A stretch of DNA of 64,000 bases from Ligustrum vulgare. Lineage: Eukaryota > Streptophyta > Magnoliopsida > Lamiales > Oleaceae. Under the pieces are notes generated by a model that had not been told where the DNA came from, did not search any database, and saw only the letters and a list, made by a program, of their open reading frames with translations. This document shows positions 42,971 through 54,120 of the stretch, in pieces. The stretch covers positions 53,820,592 through 53,884,591 of the forward strand of contig OY743182.1 of NCBI GenBank assembly GCA_963555705.1. Direction: 5' to 3'. The translations under genes and the position numbers were made by a program. Position 1 is the first letter of the stretch. Every line of letters begins with the position of its first letter.

Positions 42971-44292
42971 CTAGTGGTGCCCGTGCGTTGCACGGATGCA
43001 GTAAGAATTGTGTATATAATAGCGTATAAATTTTATTGTGTTGTATCTTGACTCAACATTCAAGGGAGATGTTTCATTATTGACGTATATTTTGCCTCTT
43101 TAATAATTGGTTGTAGAAACTGTAATATATATATATATATATACTCCAAAATAATTGGCTGTAGAAACTATCCGAAAAAATATTATTTCGAAATGACCAT
43201 ATGTAATTTGTAGTCAACCTTTGTTAACCCTTCTAAGAGGGAAAATGCATATAAATAGGTTACAAAAAACTACATCAAACTAAAAGTACATCGGAGACTT
43301 ATCTATAGATTAACAGAAATAAAAATAAAAAATTGATGTCAGGCTTATGAAAAGTAAATGAACACTAAAGAGGATTTGCCTCTTTTCCTAAATGACCATA
43401 TGTAATTAGTAGTCGACATTTGTTCACCCTTCGAAGAGGGAAAATGCAAATAAATAGATTACAAACAACAATAGCAAACTAAAAGTACATCGACTGCTTA
43501 TCTATAGATTAGCTGAATTTAAAAAAAAAATGACATCAGCCTTATAAATAGTAAATGAATAGTAAAGAGATCTTGCCTCTTTTATATAAGTTATTATTAT
43601 TATATTATATAAGCTATAATTATAAAGTTAAGTTATTATGAAGTTATATTATAGGAGAATTAAAATAAAAAAAAGCCTCTTTGACATAAGTTAAGTTAAG
43701 TTATTATTTAGTTATATATTATAAGAGAATTTAAAAAAAAAAAAATTGACGTCATTAGTCATTGAAGAGGCTTTGCCTCTTTTATATAAGTTAGTTAAAG
43801 TTAAGTTATTATTAAGTTTTATTATAGGAGAATTTAAAAAATTAAAAATTGAAAAGCCTCTTTTACATAAGTTACGTTAGGTTATTATTAAGTTATATTG
43901 TAGAAGAATTTTAAAAAAAAAAAAAATGACGTCAACCATTTTTTATATAAATTAAGTTATTATGAAGTTATATTATAGGAGAAATTTTAAAAATAAAAAA
44001 TGAATAAAAAAACTTAAGAGAAGTTAAAAAAAATTATATAAGTTAAGTTATTTATTATGAAGTTATATTATAGGAGAACTTTAAAAAAAAAAAAAAAATA
44101 AATAAATAAATAAATAAATAAATAAAAATGACATCCTTAAAAAGATACATGACATAAGCCTTATGAATAGTAAAGACTTTGCCTCTTCTATATCAGTTAT
44201 TAGTTAATAAAAAAATGACATCATGAAAATGAAACATGACATAAGCCTTATGAATAGTAAATAGGCTTTGCCTCTTTTATATAAGTTAGGAT
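42971..44292 (-). mobile_element. Helitron 3' end and repeat-rich unit 5
   Basis: CTAG at 42971-42974 and hairpin CCGTGC-GTT-GCACGG start a fifth minus-strand unit. It is filled with tandem repeats. Two ~205-bp copies start ATGACCATATGTAATT (about 43192 and 43403). After 43560 come at least six shorter units of the form GCCTCTTTTATATAAGTTA..TTATTA.GAAGTTATATTATAGGAGAA, some preceded by CTTATGAATAGTAAA. These shorter units look like degenerate copies of the shared 5'-terminal block of units 1-4. No gene. Confidence 0.5.
44098..44125. repeat. (AATA)n microsatellite
   Basis: About seven AAAT/AATA units inside the repeat array. Confidence 0.85.
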
Positions 44293-45257
44293 TAGGATAA
44301 ATAATATAATATATAATATACAATATAATATATATATATATATATATAGAGTATAAATTTTTCAAAGTGAAAATTACATCCACCCCTACTTTTAAATATC
44401 TAAATTCATAAATAAAGTGAAACTTAAACTACTTCAAATTTCAGGTTATAATTAAAATTTTAATTATTAAAAATAATATTATTAAATGAAAATAAATTCA
44501 TCCAACCTACACATCTCAAACCCTAATTTCCTCATTTTACACACACACTCTCTCTCTATTCCCACGCCCCAACCCAGTTCTCCCATTCTCTGATGACAAC
44601 AAAGCAGGTAACGGCACCACGGATCAGGTAACGGCAACACCCACTCCGCTTTCACGATCGGAGTCTCCCTATCAGCAGCTGCACCATCAGATCTGGACCT
44701 CATCCCTTTCGCTGCGTCGCGCCCTGTGTAAGGTGGCTTGCTGCAGGGATGGTGGCTGGTTTCTGACTCGCCTTTTGCGAGTCGCTACCTGTATGTGGTG
44801 GTTTGTTGCGGCGACAGTGAATATGTGGTGTTGGTGTGCGGCGATTTTGTGGGTTGCAAATGAGGTCTATTGATTGAGATGGTAATGCCAGCAATCCATG
44901 TGGTGGTGGTGGTGGTGGTGGTGGTGATGATGTGTTGGTATCGGCAGTAGTGGGACTTGTGCTGCTTCGACGCTTCGATCTGGTGGTGGTGGTGGTTCTT
45001 TGATCTAGTGAGGGAGTGGAGGTTACGATGGCGACGGCGGTGTGGCACAGTGGTACCAGCGACGGCACCGTGTTGAGACACAGTTTTTATGGTGCTGGAG
45101 ATGTGACCTAAGAAAATGTGAACCCTAAAATTTTATTTGATTTGAAGAAAATATGTGACCTAATATTGATGGGATGTGACTTAGAAATCAAGTAAATATG
45201 ACTTAATAATTTGATAATTGTGACTTTAAAAAATCTGACTTAACAATTTGATAAATT
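44293..45257. other. No gene supported; GGT repeats and GTGAC-rich tract
   Basis: A TA run lies at about 44329-44348. From 44480 to 45090 the sequence is GC-richer, with a (GGT)n run at 44898-44926 and codon-like repeats. The ORFs here are biased translations of that repeat and I do not accept them. From about 45100 the motif GTGAC(C/T)T recurs every 20-35 bp; it resumes after the solo LTR (46670-46850), so it is one degenerate tandem repeat split by that insertion. Confidence 0.45.
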
Positions 45258-45262
45258 GTGAT

Positions 45263-46634
45263 TGATAAGTGTTATATTAACGTTTATTTTATACACTTAT
45301 ATCCTTGAATATGCCATAATGTGATTCTATCTAAATATTATTAATGCATTTTATGTTTCATGTTGTATAGGATCCTAAAAGAGGAGAAAAGAAGAAAAAA
45401 GGACCAAATTGCATTAAAAACTGAAGTTTGGGGACTTAGGTGCAAATATCTTTACGGCCGCAAGCAAATATCATCACGGCCGTAAGTGCATGAGTGAAAC
45501 GGGCAAAATTCAGCAGAAAAGATGTTACGGCCGTAAGAAATATCTTTACGGCCGTAACCCTCAAAAGATAGAAATATGCAGTAACTCAATTACGGCCGTA
45601 AAAGAATAGTTACGGCCGTAAATCTTCAAGTCAAAAATTTCCTTATTTCAATTCTTTCCATAATTTTGGATTTCTTGCTCCCAAAGCTAGGGCACGAAAA
45701 TTGAAGTTATAAATAGGGAAGTTCATGACAAAAAGAGGAGGATTATTTTTTTGAGAGCCACAAATATCAAGGTTTGAAGAGAAGAAATTCAGGGCAAAAT
45801 CAAGGTGAATCAAGACAATATTTTTGGGGAATTCTTCATGGCAATGCGTGGCTAGTCTTCTCAACCTAGTTCAAGGGGGACGTTGTGTTCATATTATTTG
45901 ATTATTCATTCCTCAAACTTGTTACATAGTTCTTGTTTTTATGTTTTATTTATTGAATTTCTCATGAACATTAATTTCGTCAAGACAATGTATTGATTGA
46001 TTAAGGCCTTGTCTTTTAATTATTGTGTTGATGTTTGCTAATTTGGGTAATTGGATTCGTTTTTGTCTTGTTATCCAATTCATAGTAGCAATTGGTAATT
46101 TTATATTTCCATATGAAAATCCAATCTAGATTAATCAATTCGAGCATATGTAATTGATAATTTAGTTCACCTAATTCTTCTTGTTTTCACATAGTTAATG
46201 CATTAAATCTAGGGAGCTTATTCTAGGTTGTTCATTCACTCTAAATTGATTGGAGAACTAATTCTAATTGATTATTATTAAGGAAGAACTAGATTAATCA
46301 GAGCTTTTTGATTATTCCGGGTGATAAATAAAACAAAGGAAATAGTACATGCGTTGCTTGGGGAATGACAATATTATGATAGGGTACAACCGAACCTGAG
46401 AACTAGGATTCTTTATTATTTGATTTTTATTCCAGCTATTTTACATCTTTATTTGATTATTTAGATTAATTGCAATTTTCAACTCAAAACCCCCCTTATA
46501 ATTCTAATTGACATGACATTAAATTAGTTCCCGTTCCTCGTGGGATCGACCCTTGCTTCCGCTATCACATTTAAATTTGAGTTTTGGCAAGTAAGGAAAT
46601 TTAATTAATTCTTGGTGCATCGCGACGCGCACCA
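45263..46634 (+). mobile_element. Ty3-type solo LTR with target duplications
   Basis: The LTR starts TGATAAGTG and ends GCGCACCA, and is flanked by a perfect GTGAT duplication (45258-45262, 46635-46639). It is 1372 bp and in plus orientation. It has TCGTGGGATCGACCC near 46538, the motif seen in the TAT/Athila-type LTRs elsewhere in the window. No internal region remains. Contains a cluster of CGGCCG palindromes (45452-45621). Confidence 0.85.
45452..45621. repeat. Six CGGCCG palindromes in LTR
   Basis: Copies of TTACGGCCGTAA lie at 45524, 45546, 45590 and 45610; slightly changed ones (TTACGGCCGCAA, CACGGCCGTAA) at 45453 and 45475. Each perfect copy is a 12-bp palindrome. The solo LTR at 11814-13310 has a GC-rich palindromic cluster of different sequence in a comparable place. 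Confidence 0.9.
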
Positions 46635-46639
46635 GTGAT

Positions 46640-47139
46640 CAAGAAATAACTTTAGATCAATTAATTTAAAATTTGTGACCTTGACATTATTTGTGACTTC
46701 AAAATATTGTTATTGTGACATACTATTTTGATAATTTGTGACCTTGAAATTATTTGTGACCTACTATTTTGAAAATTTGTGATCCTAAATTTTTTTGTGA
46801 CTTAAGAAATTTGCATTTGTAACCCGGATATATATTATGTTGTGACCTAAATTTATATAATTAACAAAACATCTTTTAATTAGTTAATTTAACTAAATGA
46901 TAATAACTACCACCTCATTTTTGAAAGTTTTTAAGTTATATCTTAAAATCGAAATTGTAAATAGTAAACACCTTATATATGTATTTTTCCCTTTTTCAAA
47001 CCCGACCCATTCCCAATCCATTCCCTCACACATCCCTAAACTAGAATGGCCCGTTTCCGAAGCCCTGAATTGAAATATGTTCTCACCTACAAAACTTGCC
47101 GAGAAGCGCATTCAGTTCTGAGATCTCCTCTGATTGAAG
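46640..47139 (+). other. GTGAC-type repeat, then upstream region of the split gene
   Basis: GTGAC(C/T)T repeats continue to about 46850. From 46900 to 47139 the sequence is a normal AT-rich upstream region with pyrimidine-rich stretches (TTTTTCCCTTTTTC near 46980), plausible as promoter and 5' UTR of the exons that follow. No firm TATA box is assigned. Confidence 0.35.
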
Positions 47140-47589
47140 ATGATCGGAATTCGGTAAGGCTCCCCCCCTTTTTTATATATAGTCTCTTATTTCATCGAAA
47201 TTTCCACTTTTAAAAAATGTAGATCTGGTAAATTTTTTTTCTCAATATCCACTCCACTAACCCAAAGATTTATTTTTCTGTGGAGATAAACTTCTACTGT
47301 TGAAGTCTGAAAAAAAGAATGAATTAAAAATTATTGCTTTCTGGTTTTTTGAAGGGTTCTTAGCGGCATAGTTAGGACAGCTTCAAAGATTGTACCTTTG
47401 GCCGTCCAATCTTCTGTTTACCTCAGCCACCATGTAACCCCCTCCGTCAAGGCCAACAACTTCGGAAAGCTCCTCTACAGGTTATTTTCACCATCCCTCG
47501 GTTGCTCCACCAGGTTGAGCTCTCAAGAGGTATTTCTGTGGGGAATGGGCTCGCAAGAGGAGGAGGATGTGGTGGTGGAGGATCAGCAG
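47140..47589 (+). pseudogene. First two exons of a mitochondrial-targeted protein gene, probably MAM33-type, truncated
   Basis: Exon 1 is 47140-47153 (ATG ATC GGA ATT CG|GTAAGG). Exon 2 is 47355-47589, preceded by AG and ended by CAG|GT. Joined phase is correct, giving 83 codons without a stop. The N-terminus (MIGIRVLSGIVRTASKIVPL) is basic, with no acidic residue for the first 60 or so, like a mitochondrial presequence; the end is acidic (EEEDVVVEDQQ). The following intron matches intron sequence of the MAM33 pseudogene at 9810-9960, which suggests the same family; the exons alone would not show this. The gene stops at about 47905, where Copia sequence begins. Confidence 0.45.
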
Positions 47590-47905
47590 GTTCAATTTTT
47601 TAAGTTTCCACTTCCCATTCGTTTTAGTTTCTGCTTGTCTTTGAAAAATGTTGGAAGTTTAAATGGAAGTTGGTTTTGTCCCTGTTTGATAAAACTCACC
47701 ACAATATGTGTACATTCGTCATTGCTGTTTGGCTTCTATAAAGCATAGAAAGAAATATTTTGAGGATTTGAAACTAGTTTTTTGTAAAAGATTGGAATGT
47801 GTCACACTATTTTTACACTTCATGGAAATTCACTGTATCATCATTTGGCGCACTCATTTGTTTCTTGTAGTGATTACATTACAGCATGTCTGAATTGTAG
47901 TACTT
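47590..47905 (+). other. Intron remnant shared with 9.8-9.96 kb
   Basis: CTATTTTTACACTT.(A/G)TGGAA and GATTA(C/T)ATT.CAGCATG.. TGTCT.AATTGTA.TACTTA occur in the same order at 9830-9960. The match ends at TACTTA: here Copia sequence follows, while at 9960 a Tourist-like element follows. Confidence 0.6.
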
Positions 47906-48297
47906 ATAATTCAAAAGGTTACCGGTCGTCTCTATTATGTTACTTGAATCCATCCCTTGATGTTGATGACACCAAATCCATCTATCTTTCTCTTTTGGCC
48001 ATCACCAAATGTAACAGCACACGTTTCGCCTTTTTCAAAATGTGTTAGTAGATAGAGATCACCTGTCATGTGTCTAGATCATCCACTATCAAAATACCAT
48101 GTGTTAGGAATCAAGGCACTCAAAGACAATTGAACTACATAAGCATTAGTTCGAATTTTCTTCTCTTGTCTAGAAACAAGTCTTCTTTTGTGTGAATTGA
48201 TTAATCTCAAGTACTCATGACACCTAAATACATCATGACCAGATTTAGCACAAAAATTACAGAATACCTGGAAAACAGATGTATCCTACCGACTTTG

Positions 48298-49020
48298 TCA
48301 AGGTTGAAATTTCCTGCCGTTCTGATGGACAGACTCATCTGGCTTGTACAGATTCGGCTGAAATTGTATTCTTGTATAGTTCCAGGTTGGATGTAAGTTT
48401 TGAGTCCCAGCCGCATCTGTATGATTTCTATTCTGTTCCATGTACCTATATCCAGATTCTCTTACAAAGTTTATTTTATGGTCATGATTTTTACCTTTAC
48501 CTTCATATCCAAGACCTGCTTTTAGGCTAACAGGTCTGCCACTGTTCAGGATTTCATCAAGCTGGACGGATCCACGTGCCAGCTTCTTGATTTTGTCTCG
48601 TGCTTTAGCAAGTTCTGAACTTAACCTGCTTACCTCATTTTGTTCATCATCTGAGACTACAGATACGTCGTCCAGTTGTCGTTCCCTGCTGTGCTCAGCG
48701 AAGGCCTGTAACAGTTGAATCTTCTCTTCTGCATCTTGAAGTTCCTTCCTCAAGTTTTCAGTATTTGGTCCGGATTTATCTGCATAAGAAGAGTTACCAG
48801 ATTCAGTACCAGACAGCTGTAAAGCAGTAAGGGTAGTTACCTGTTTTTCAGAATTGCTGTTGTCTGATTCTGATTCAGATTTATCTGAGTCTCCATCACT
48901 CCATGTAACATTCATGGCCTTCCTTCCCTTGGCCTTCTTTTGAGTATTAGGACAATCATCTGTAGTGTGTCCATATCCTTCACATTCTCTGCATTGGATT
49001 CGACTCCTAGGCTTCCCTTC
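48298..49020 (-). pseudogene. Copia gag C-terminal region with zinc knuckle
   Basis: Just upstream of the 205-codon frame (48298-48915) the same frame shows CRECEGYGHTTDDC, a CCHC zinc knuckle (C-x2-C-x4-H-x4-C) that binds RNA in Gag. The following part is Ser/Asp/Glu-rich with a coiled-coil-like stretch (ENLRKELQDAEEKIQLLQAF). It is separated from gag at 49205 by stops and frame changes. Confidence 0.65.
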
Positions 49021-49204
49021 AGACGTGTTGGCATTATTCTTTGGATAGAAATTATTTTTCTTCCATTATTTTTTATTCTGGCCTTGAAGATTTGTGGATC
49101 TTTCTTTTTGTTTGCCCTTGAGGAACCTTTTAAATTGTCTGGTGAGAATACGAAATTTCATCTTCGTCTGTCTCGCCAGAGTCGTCTAGATTCGCACAGT
49201 TTGT

Positions 49205-49870
49205 CTAGAAGGCAATCCCTGGTGATTTGTCCTTCTTTCTTCGGGCCAGATTTAACTCATAGGTCATCAATGACCCTACAAGTTCCTCAACTCGCATGGT
49301 TGAAAGATCCTTGCTTTCTTCAATTGCTGTCACTTTTGCATGGAACCTGTCTGGTAAAGATCTAAGGATCTTTTGTACAAACTGCTCATTTGAGTAGGTT
49401 TTCCCAAGTGCTTCAGCTGAGTTGGTGAGATCACTTAATCTGGCATAGAAGCTTTTGAAGTCTTCTTTCTCATCCATAGACAGTTGTTCAAATTCCAAAA
49501 TGATCATCTGCAGCTTGGAGGTTTTGACGGCATTGGTTCCTTCGTTTGCAATTCTCAAAGCATCCCATGCTTCCTTGGCGGTCCTTAAAGAGGAGATGAG
49601 TCTGAATTGACATGGATCAACCAAAGAAACAATAGCGTTAAGTGCCTTAGAATTCCAATTTGCATTAGCTAATTCATCTGCAGTATAAGCACTTCTAGCT
49701 ATAGTTGTAACAACACCTCCAGCAGCGACAGTGGGTACTGTGTAACCTTCAAGAACAGAAGTCCAACAATGTTCATCAATAGATTGAATAAAAATTTCCA
49801 TACGAATTTTCCAATATGCATAGTTACTACCAGTTAACAGAGGTGGCCTAAGAGATGCAGAATTTTCCAT
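49205..49870 (-). pseudogene. Copia gag (UBN2-type) N-terminal part
   Basis: A 221-codon frame starting at 49870, 37 bp from the primer site. It shows PPLLTGSNYAYWKIRMEIFI (the LxGxNYxxWk..m. start of Copia Gag), EAWDALRIANEGT, and LPDRFHAKVTAIEE, all standard for the gag-polypeptide family of plant Copia elements. The protein forms the virus-like particle. The frame ends before the zinc knuckle, so the element was defective even before truncation of pol. Confidence 0.8.
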
Positions 49871-49906
49871 TTAGACAACCGGATCTCACTTTCTAGAAGT
49901 GAACAC

Positions 49907-49918
49907 GCTCTGATACCA
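49907..49918 (-). other. Primer-binding site, initiator tRNA-Met
   Basis: The minus strand reads TGGTATCAGAGC, the standard Copia primer site, two bases from the LTR edge at 49921. Confidence 0.9.
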
Positions 49919-49920
49919 AC

Positions 49921-51445
49921 TGAAAATTTGAGGTTGTCTAAGTTTTAATAATGGACTGTCACAGATGTGTCTGGAAAGTAACCAGTTAACAGTAATTCGT
50001 TAAGTTTGTTTAGCGCAGTACCAGATGAATCTTGCTCAGGCAGATTCGTCTGGATAGTAAAACGTAAACAATCAGAATAAATTGTGCGGAATAGTAAATA
50101 GACAAGAACACAATAATTTGAGCTTAACGTGGGAAAAAACCCTAACAGGGAAAACCTACGGTTCACATCCTGCGAACAAAAACAAATCACTATATAAGGA
50201 AAGAGTTTACATAGATCAATCTAAATTACAGAATAAATCTACGCATAGACTTTATCAAACATCCAAGAAATAGATCACTCCCTGATCCTTCTGTGGCATG
50301 TAATGTGAGCTGGCGTCCCACCACTCTTCAGTAATTTTTTTTGACTCTGCAACACTTTTCAGTAACACGAACTCCCGTTCGATCTTTATCCAAACCTCCC
50401 GTTTGATCTTCACGCTGAAATTCTTTCCTCCTCTAAGTGATTGAATCCTCCCCCCGGAGTATTGAAGTCACAACACAATTGAAGCTTTAATTATATTTTC
50501 ACCACACGAAAATTAAGCTTCAAGACTTCTAAAGTGGACGTGTATTTTTGTAAGCACCACACGGATTTTTGATTCTACAGGTCTCAAGAAAACATCCCGT
50601 TTTCTCTTCTCTTTATAGTGCAATTAGGTTTACTTGACTCCCAAGTTTCCTTATTGCACAAGATTTTTAATACCTGCAAAACAAGGTAGAGATAATTAGT
50701 AAAATGTAAGATAGTTATCCTTAAATAAATCTTACCATGAATAATGATAATGATAAATCATAGAAGATCTTACCTTTTATCAATCAAGTGATAAACCTTG
50801 ATATTTATCACCATATTTTCGGCCCCTATGAATATTCTTCACAATCAAGATTTTTGACCTTATAATCTTACCATATGCAAAGATAAGATTAAGAATATTC
50901 TTGACCATATCAAGAAGATACTTACCATATCTTGAATAAGCTTGAGTGCCAAGAATAATCACAAAATAGATCATCACGAAATTTATCAAAATCACAAGAT
51001 AACAATATCAATATTTCGAGATTATGATCCTAATATACTAGGCCAATCAGAATATTTTACCAAGACTTAAAATATAATCAAAATACTTATAAGTGATAAA
51101 GATAGAATTTCAAGTCAAGTAAAATATTATCACAATTCTTATCACGAAAGATAAGTGATAGACTTCTACCATTATCACAATACTTATCATATAAGATAAG
51201 CAACAAACATTATCTCCAAAATATTATCACAATATTTCTTGTCATTATCATAGAAGATAAGCAACAAATATTATCACACTATATAGGAGATAAAGACAAT
51301 ATTACGTCCAAGAAATGTTTAAGTAATTTAATTAAACTTAATAAATTACTAAATAAAAATATTTAGTAATAAACTAAATTTATCAAATTACAAACATATA
51401 GAAAAATAGAAAATGCCAATAAATATAACTTAAAATAAGTTAACA
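49921..51445 (-). repeat. Copia LTR, 1525 bp
   Basis: On the minus strand it starts TGTTAACTTATTTTAAG (51445) and ends ..CAAATTTTCA beside the primer site. Parts of it match the relic at 11400-13757. No second LTR of this copy lies in the window. Confidence 0.8.
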
Positions 51446-53231
51446 AATATTTAAAGGTTTCTTAATCAAATCATGAAATACCAATAGTAAGATAAAAATA
51501 AAATGAGTTACAGGAGAAAATACCCATATAATTAATAGTACCGATAAAGTTGACATAATACTTGGAAGTAAGCAAGTAGTAATAAACAAAATATATACTT
51601 ATGATAAAATAGAATGTGATATATTACTAGGAAATGACTTTATCCAACAATTTCAATAATACAAACAAAATAATTATATGATAATGTTACAAGCACCATG
51701 TGCACCTTTATTAAAAACACCAAGAGAATTTAGACCTTATAGAATACAGCCAGCTCATCGTGGTGATAAATGGAGAAAAAACCAATTACACAGAACGAAA
51801 TAAAAAATAAAAATATAAAATATAAAAAGTCCTAAAAACAAGAATAGAAATGAGTGTAGAGAAAATCATAGAACAATTAGAAAAGGTTTATGGAGAAAAT
51901 CAATTATCATTTTGGAAACCATATCATCCTATAGCTAAAATAGAATTAACAAAAAATGTCATTATAAGAGTTAGACCAATGATGTATATCACACAAGATA
52001 CACAAGAATTTACAACTCAAATAAAAGAATTACTTAATCAAAAACTTATTAGACCTAGTAACGGATCCCATAGCACTCCAGCCTTTATGGTAATGAAACA
52101 TTCTGAACAGATAAGAGGAAAAACTAGAATGGTTATAAATTATAAAGAACTAAACAAATATACTAAGTTTGATGGATACTTTTTACCTAATAAATAAGTG
52201 TTAATAAATCTTGCAAAAGCAAAACAATATTATTCCATATTTGATTGTAAATCAGGATTTTGGCAAGTCAAAATGGAAGAAGATAATATTCAATATACAA
52301 CATTTAGTACACCTCAAGGTAAGTATGAATGGATGGTTATGCCATTTGGTTTAAAAAATGTACCACAAATTTATCAAAGGAAAATAGACAACATATTTAG
52401 AAAATTTAATGAATTTTTAATTGTTTATGTTGATGATATATTAATATGCTCTCATAATAAATAAATAAAAAAGAACAGAAAAACCATTTAATGAAATTTA
52501 TAAATGAATGTAAAAAAGAAGAAAATTTTCTTTCAAAAAAGAAAGCAATAATAGAAAAACAAGAAATTGATTTTCTTGAATTGTCAATAGATAGAAAGTG
52601 AATAAAATTACAAACTCATATATCTAAAAAGATAGAAAAATTTCAAGATAAATTAAAATCAAAAGAACAAATAAAATTTTTTTTAGGATGTTTAAAATAT
52701 GCAGAATGATTTATTGAAAACCTTTCGAAAAAGAGATGTAAAATCAAGATTTTATTCAAAAAAACAAATACTAAGGGATGGAATGATGAACATACAGAAA
52801 TTGTTAAATCACTTAAAGAAGAATGTAAAAATTTACCAAAATTAAGATTACCAGATGAAAAAGATAATCTAATAGTTAACACTGATGCCTCAGATAAATA
52901 TTGGGCAGCAATACTAAAAACAGATATTAATAAAATTTGCAAATATTCTAGTGGAACCTTTAACCAAGTAGAAATTCATTATTAGTAATTATTAGAGGAA
53001 TAAAAAAATTCTAATTATTTTTATTATCTTAAAAAATTCATTGTTGAAATTGATAATTCTCAAGTTGTAGGATTATTCAAAAATAAATTACCATCAGAAC
53101 CTCAATATAGAAGGCTTCATAGATGGCAGGCATATTTAACATTTTACAATTTTGAGATAATTCATATTAAAGGAGTTAATAATTATCTTGCTGATTTTCT
53201 AAGCAGAAATATAGAATTTACAGATGGATGA
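51446..53231 (+). pseudogene. Endogenous pararetrovirus 2: protease/RT/RNase H
   Basis: Remains of the aspartic protease (LLGNDFIQQF) end near 51640. RT follows from 51850. Visible are RVRPM.Y, LIRPSNGSHSTPAF, TRMVINYKELNKYT, an in-frame TAA at 52195-52197, then YYSIFDCKSGFWQVKM (first catalytic Asp), MPFGLKNVP and VYVDDILIC (YVDD, catalytic). A stop lies at 52462. RNase H pieces follow in shifted frames (NTDASDKYWAAIL, YSSGTF) and end ADFLSRN with a stop at 53229-53231. The domain order and motifs are those of Caulimoviridae. Several stops and frameshifts: not functional. Confidence 0.85.
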
Positions 53232-54120
53232 TATCAAAGAGTTATTGATGGACGACAGAGTGCGAATGTACTTCCTCATAGAGGAAGCTAAAGATATAAA
53301 AGATGGAATTGAACAGATGTTAGAATACCTCCAACAAAATGTTAAATTGTTGATGGAACTTTCTGTCTCTCATACCAAATATACCAAACAATTGAGCGAC
53401 AGAGTTAGTGAAATTGAATCACTATTCGAGTCGTTAAATACCAAAGAGGTTTTACCAAAGATATCAACAGGTACAATATAAACAGGTACATCTTCTGAAA
53501 GCGATGGTGAATTTAAAATAAAAAGAGATGAACCAAGTCCGAACCCAAAGAAGGTGGTCATAAATGAAAGGAGTCTAAGAAAATTGACAATAAATGTCAA
53601 AGATGAACATACCAAAGTGATTAAAATTCAAACTGAAGGGGAAGATGATTCCCCTTTTTTATCAAGAGAAGACGAATATAAATATTTTTGCTAAATTATA
53701 TATGAACTTCAGGATTGCGACTGTTACTTCATTGCATCTGGAGACCATGTTTACCCACTATTGATTGTTACCAATGGAGGTGATCTCAGAATGACAAAAT
53801 GGTAACATATTATGGATTTCTAGATCTGATCTATCCTGGAAAAGATTTAAAAGAAATTGAAAAATTATACGACTTATTAGAGGAAGAAATTTCAAAATTT
53901 GCCTAAGGAAGATCAATCTACTTAAAATTTTATTCAATTAGTCCAGAAGTTGATGGAAGGGTACACTACCCTTCTAAACACATTATCACAATTGGATATA
54001 TTGCAAGAAATTTCCAAATTGAAGTCGAGAAAAATACCAGACCTGTACCATACATTACAAGATCATGGTTCCGATCACATGGGGTGTTAGGAATAAAAGT
54101 CCTTTATAACATTGCATAAA
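53224..54120 (+). pseudogene. Endogenous pararetrovirus 2: TAV/P6-like last ORF, broken
   Basis: An ATG at 53224 overlaps the RNase H stop by 8 nt, the same arrangement as in endogenous pararetrovirus 1. The first part (53224-53481) is coiled-coil-like. An in-frame stop at 53479-53481 is followed by an open Ser/Glu/Lys-rich stretch to about 53694. Then come frame-shifted pieces with LIYPGKDLKEI and FYSISPEVDGR that match the second part of the 6417-7512 ORF. Function (transactivator/viroplasmin-like) is inferred from position. Confidence 0.6.

Larger units (their letters stand above)
47906..51445 (-). mobile_element. Truncated Copia element (5' LTR, PBS, gag; pol lost)
   Basis: The minus strand holds the LTR (49921-51445), an initiator-Met primer site (49907-49918), gag (49205-49870) and the zinc-knuckle/linker region (48298-49020). 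Remains of the start of pol run to about 47906 (a second Cys/His motif near 48230, then a protease-like stretch with stops). RT, integrase, RNase H and the 3' LTR are missing; the element is joined directly to the intron of the truncated gene. Its right end abuts endogenous pararetrovirus 2. Confidence 0.75.

Noticed and set aside
44482..45081. Several overlapping minus-strand open frames rich in His, Thr and Pro
   Set aside because: They are translations of a GGT/ACC repeat and GC-rich sequence in more than one frame, with no conserved motif or splice structure.
47140..47589. RCC1-repeat protein reading of VFLWGMGS
   Set aside because: Only one short motif-like match, with no glycine-rich repeat after it; the shared intron points to the MAM33-type gene instead.
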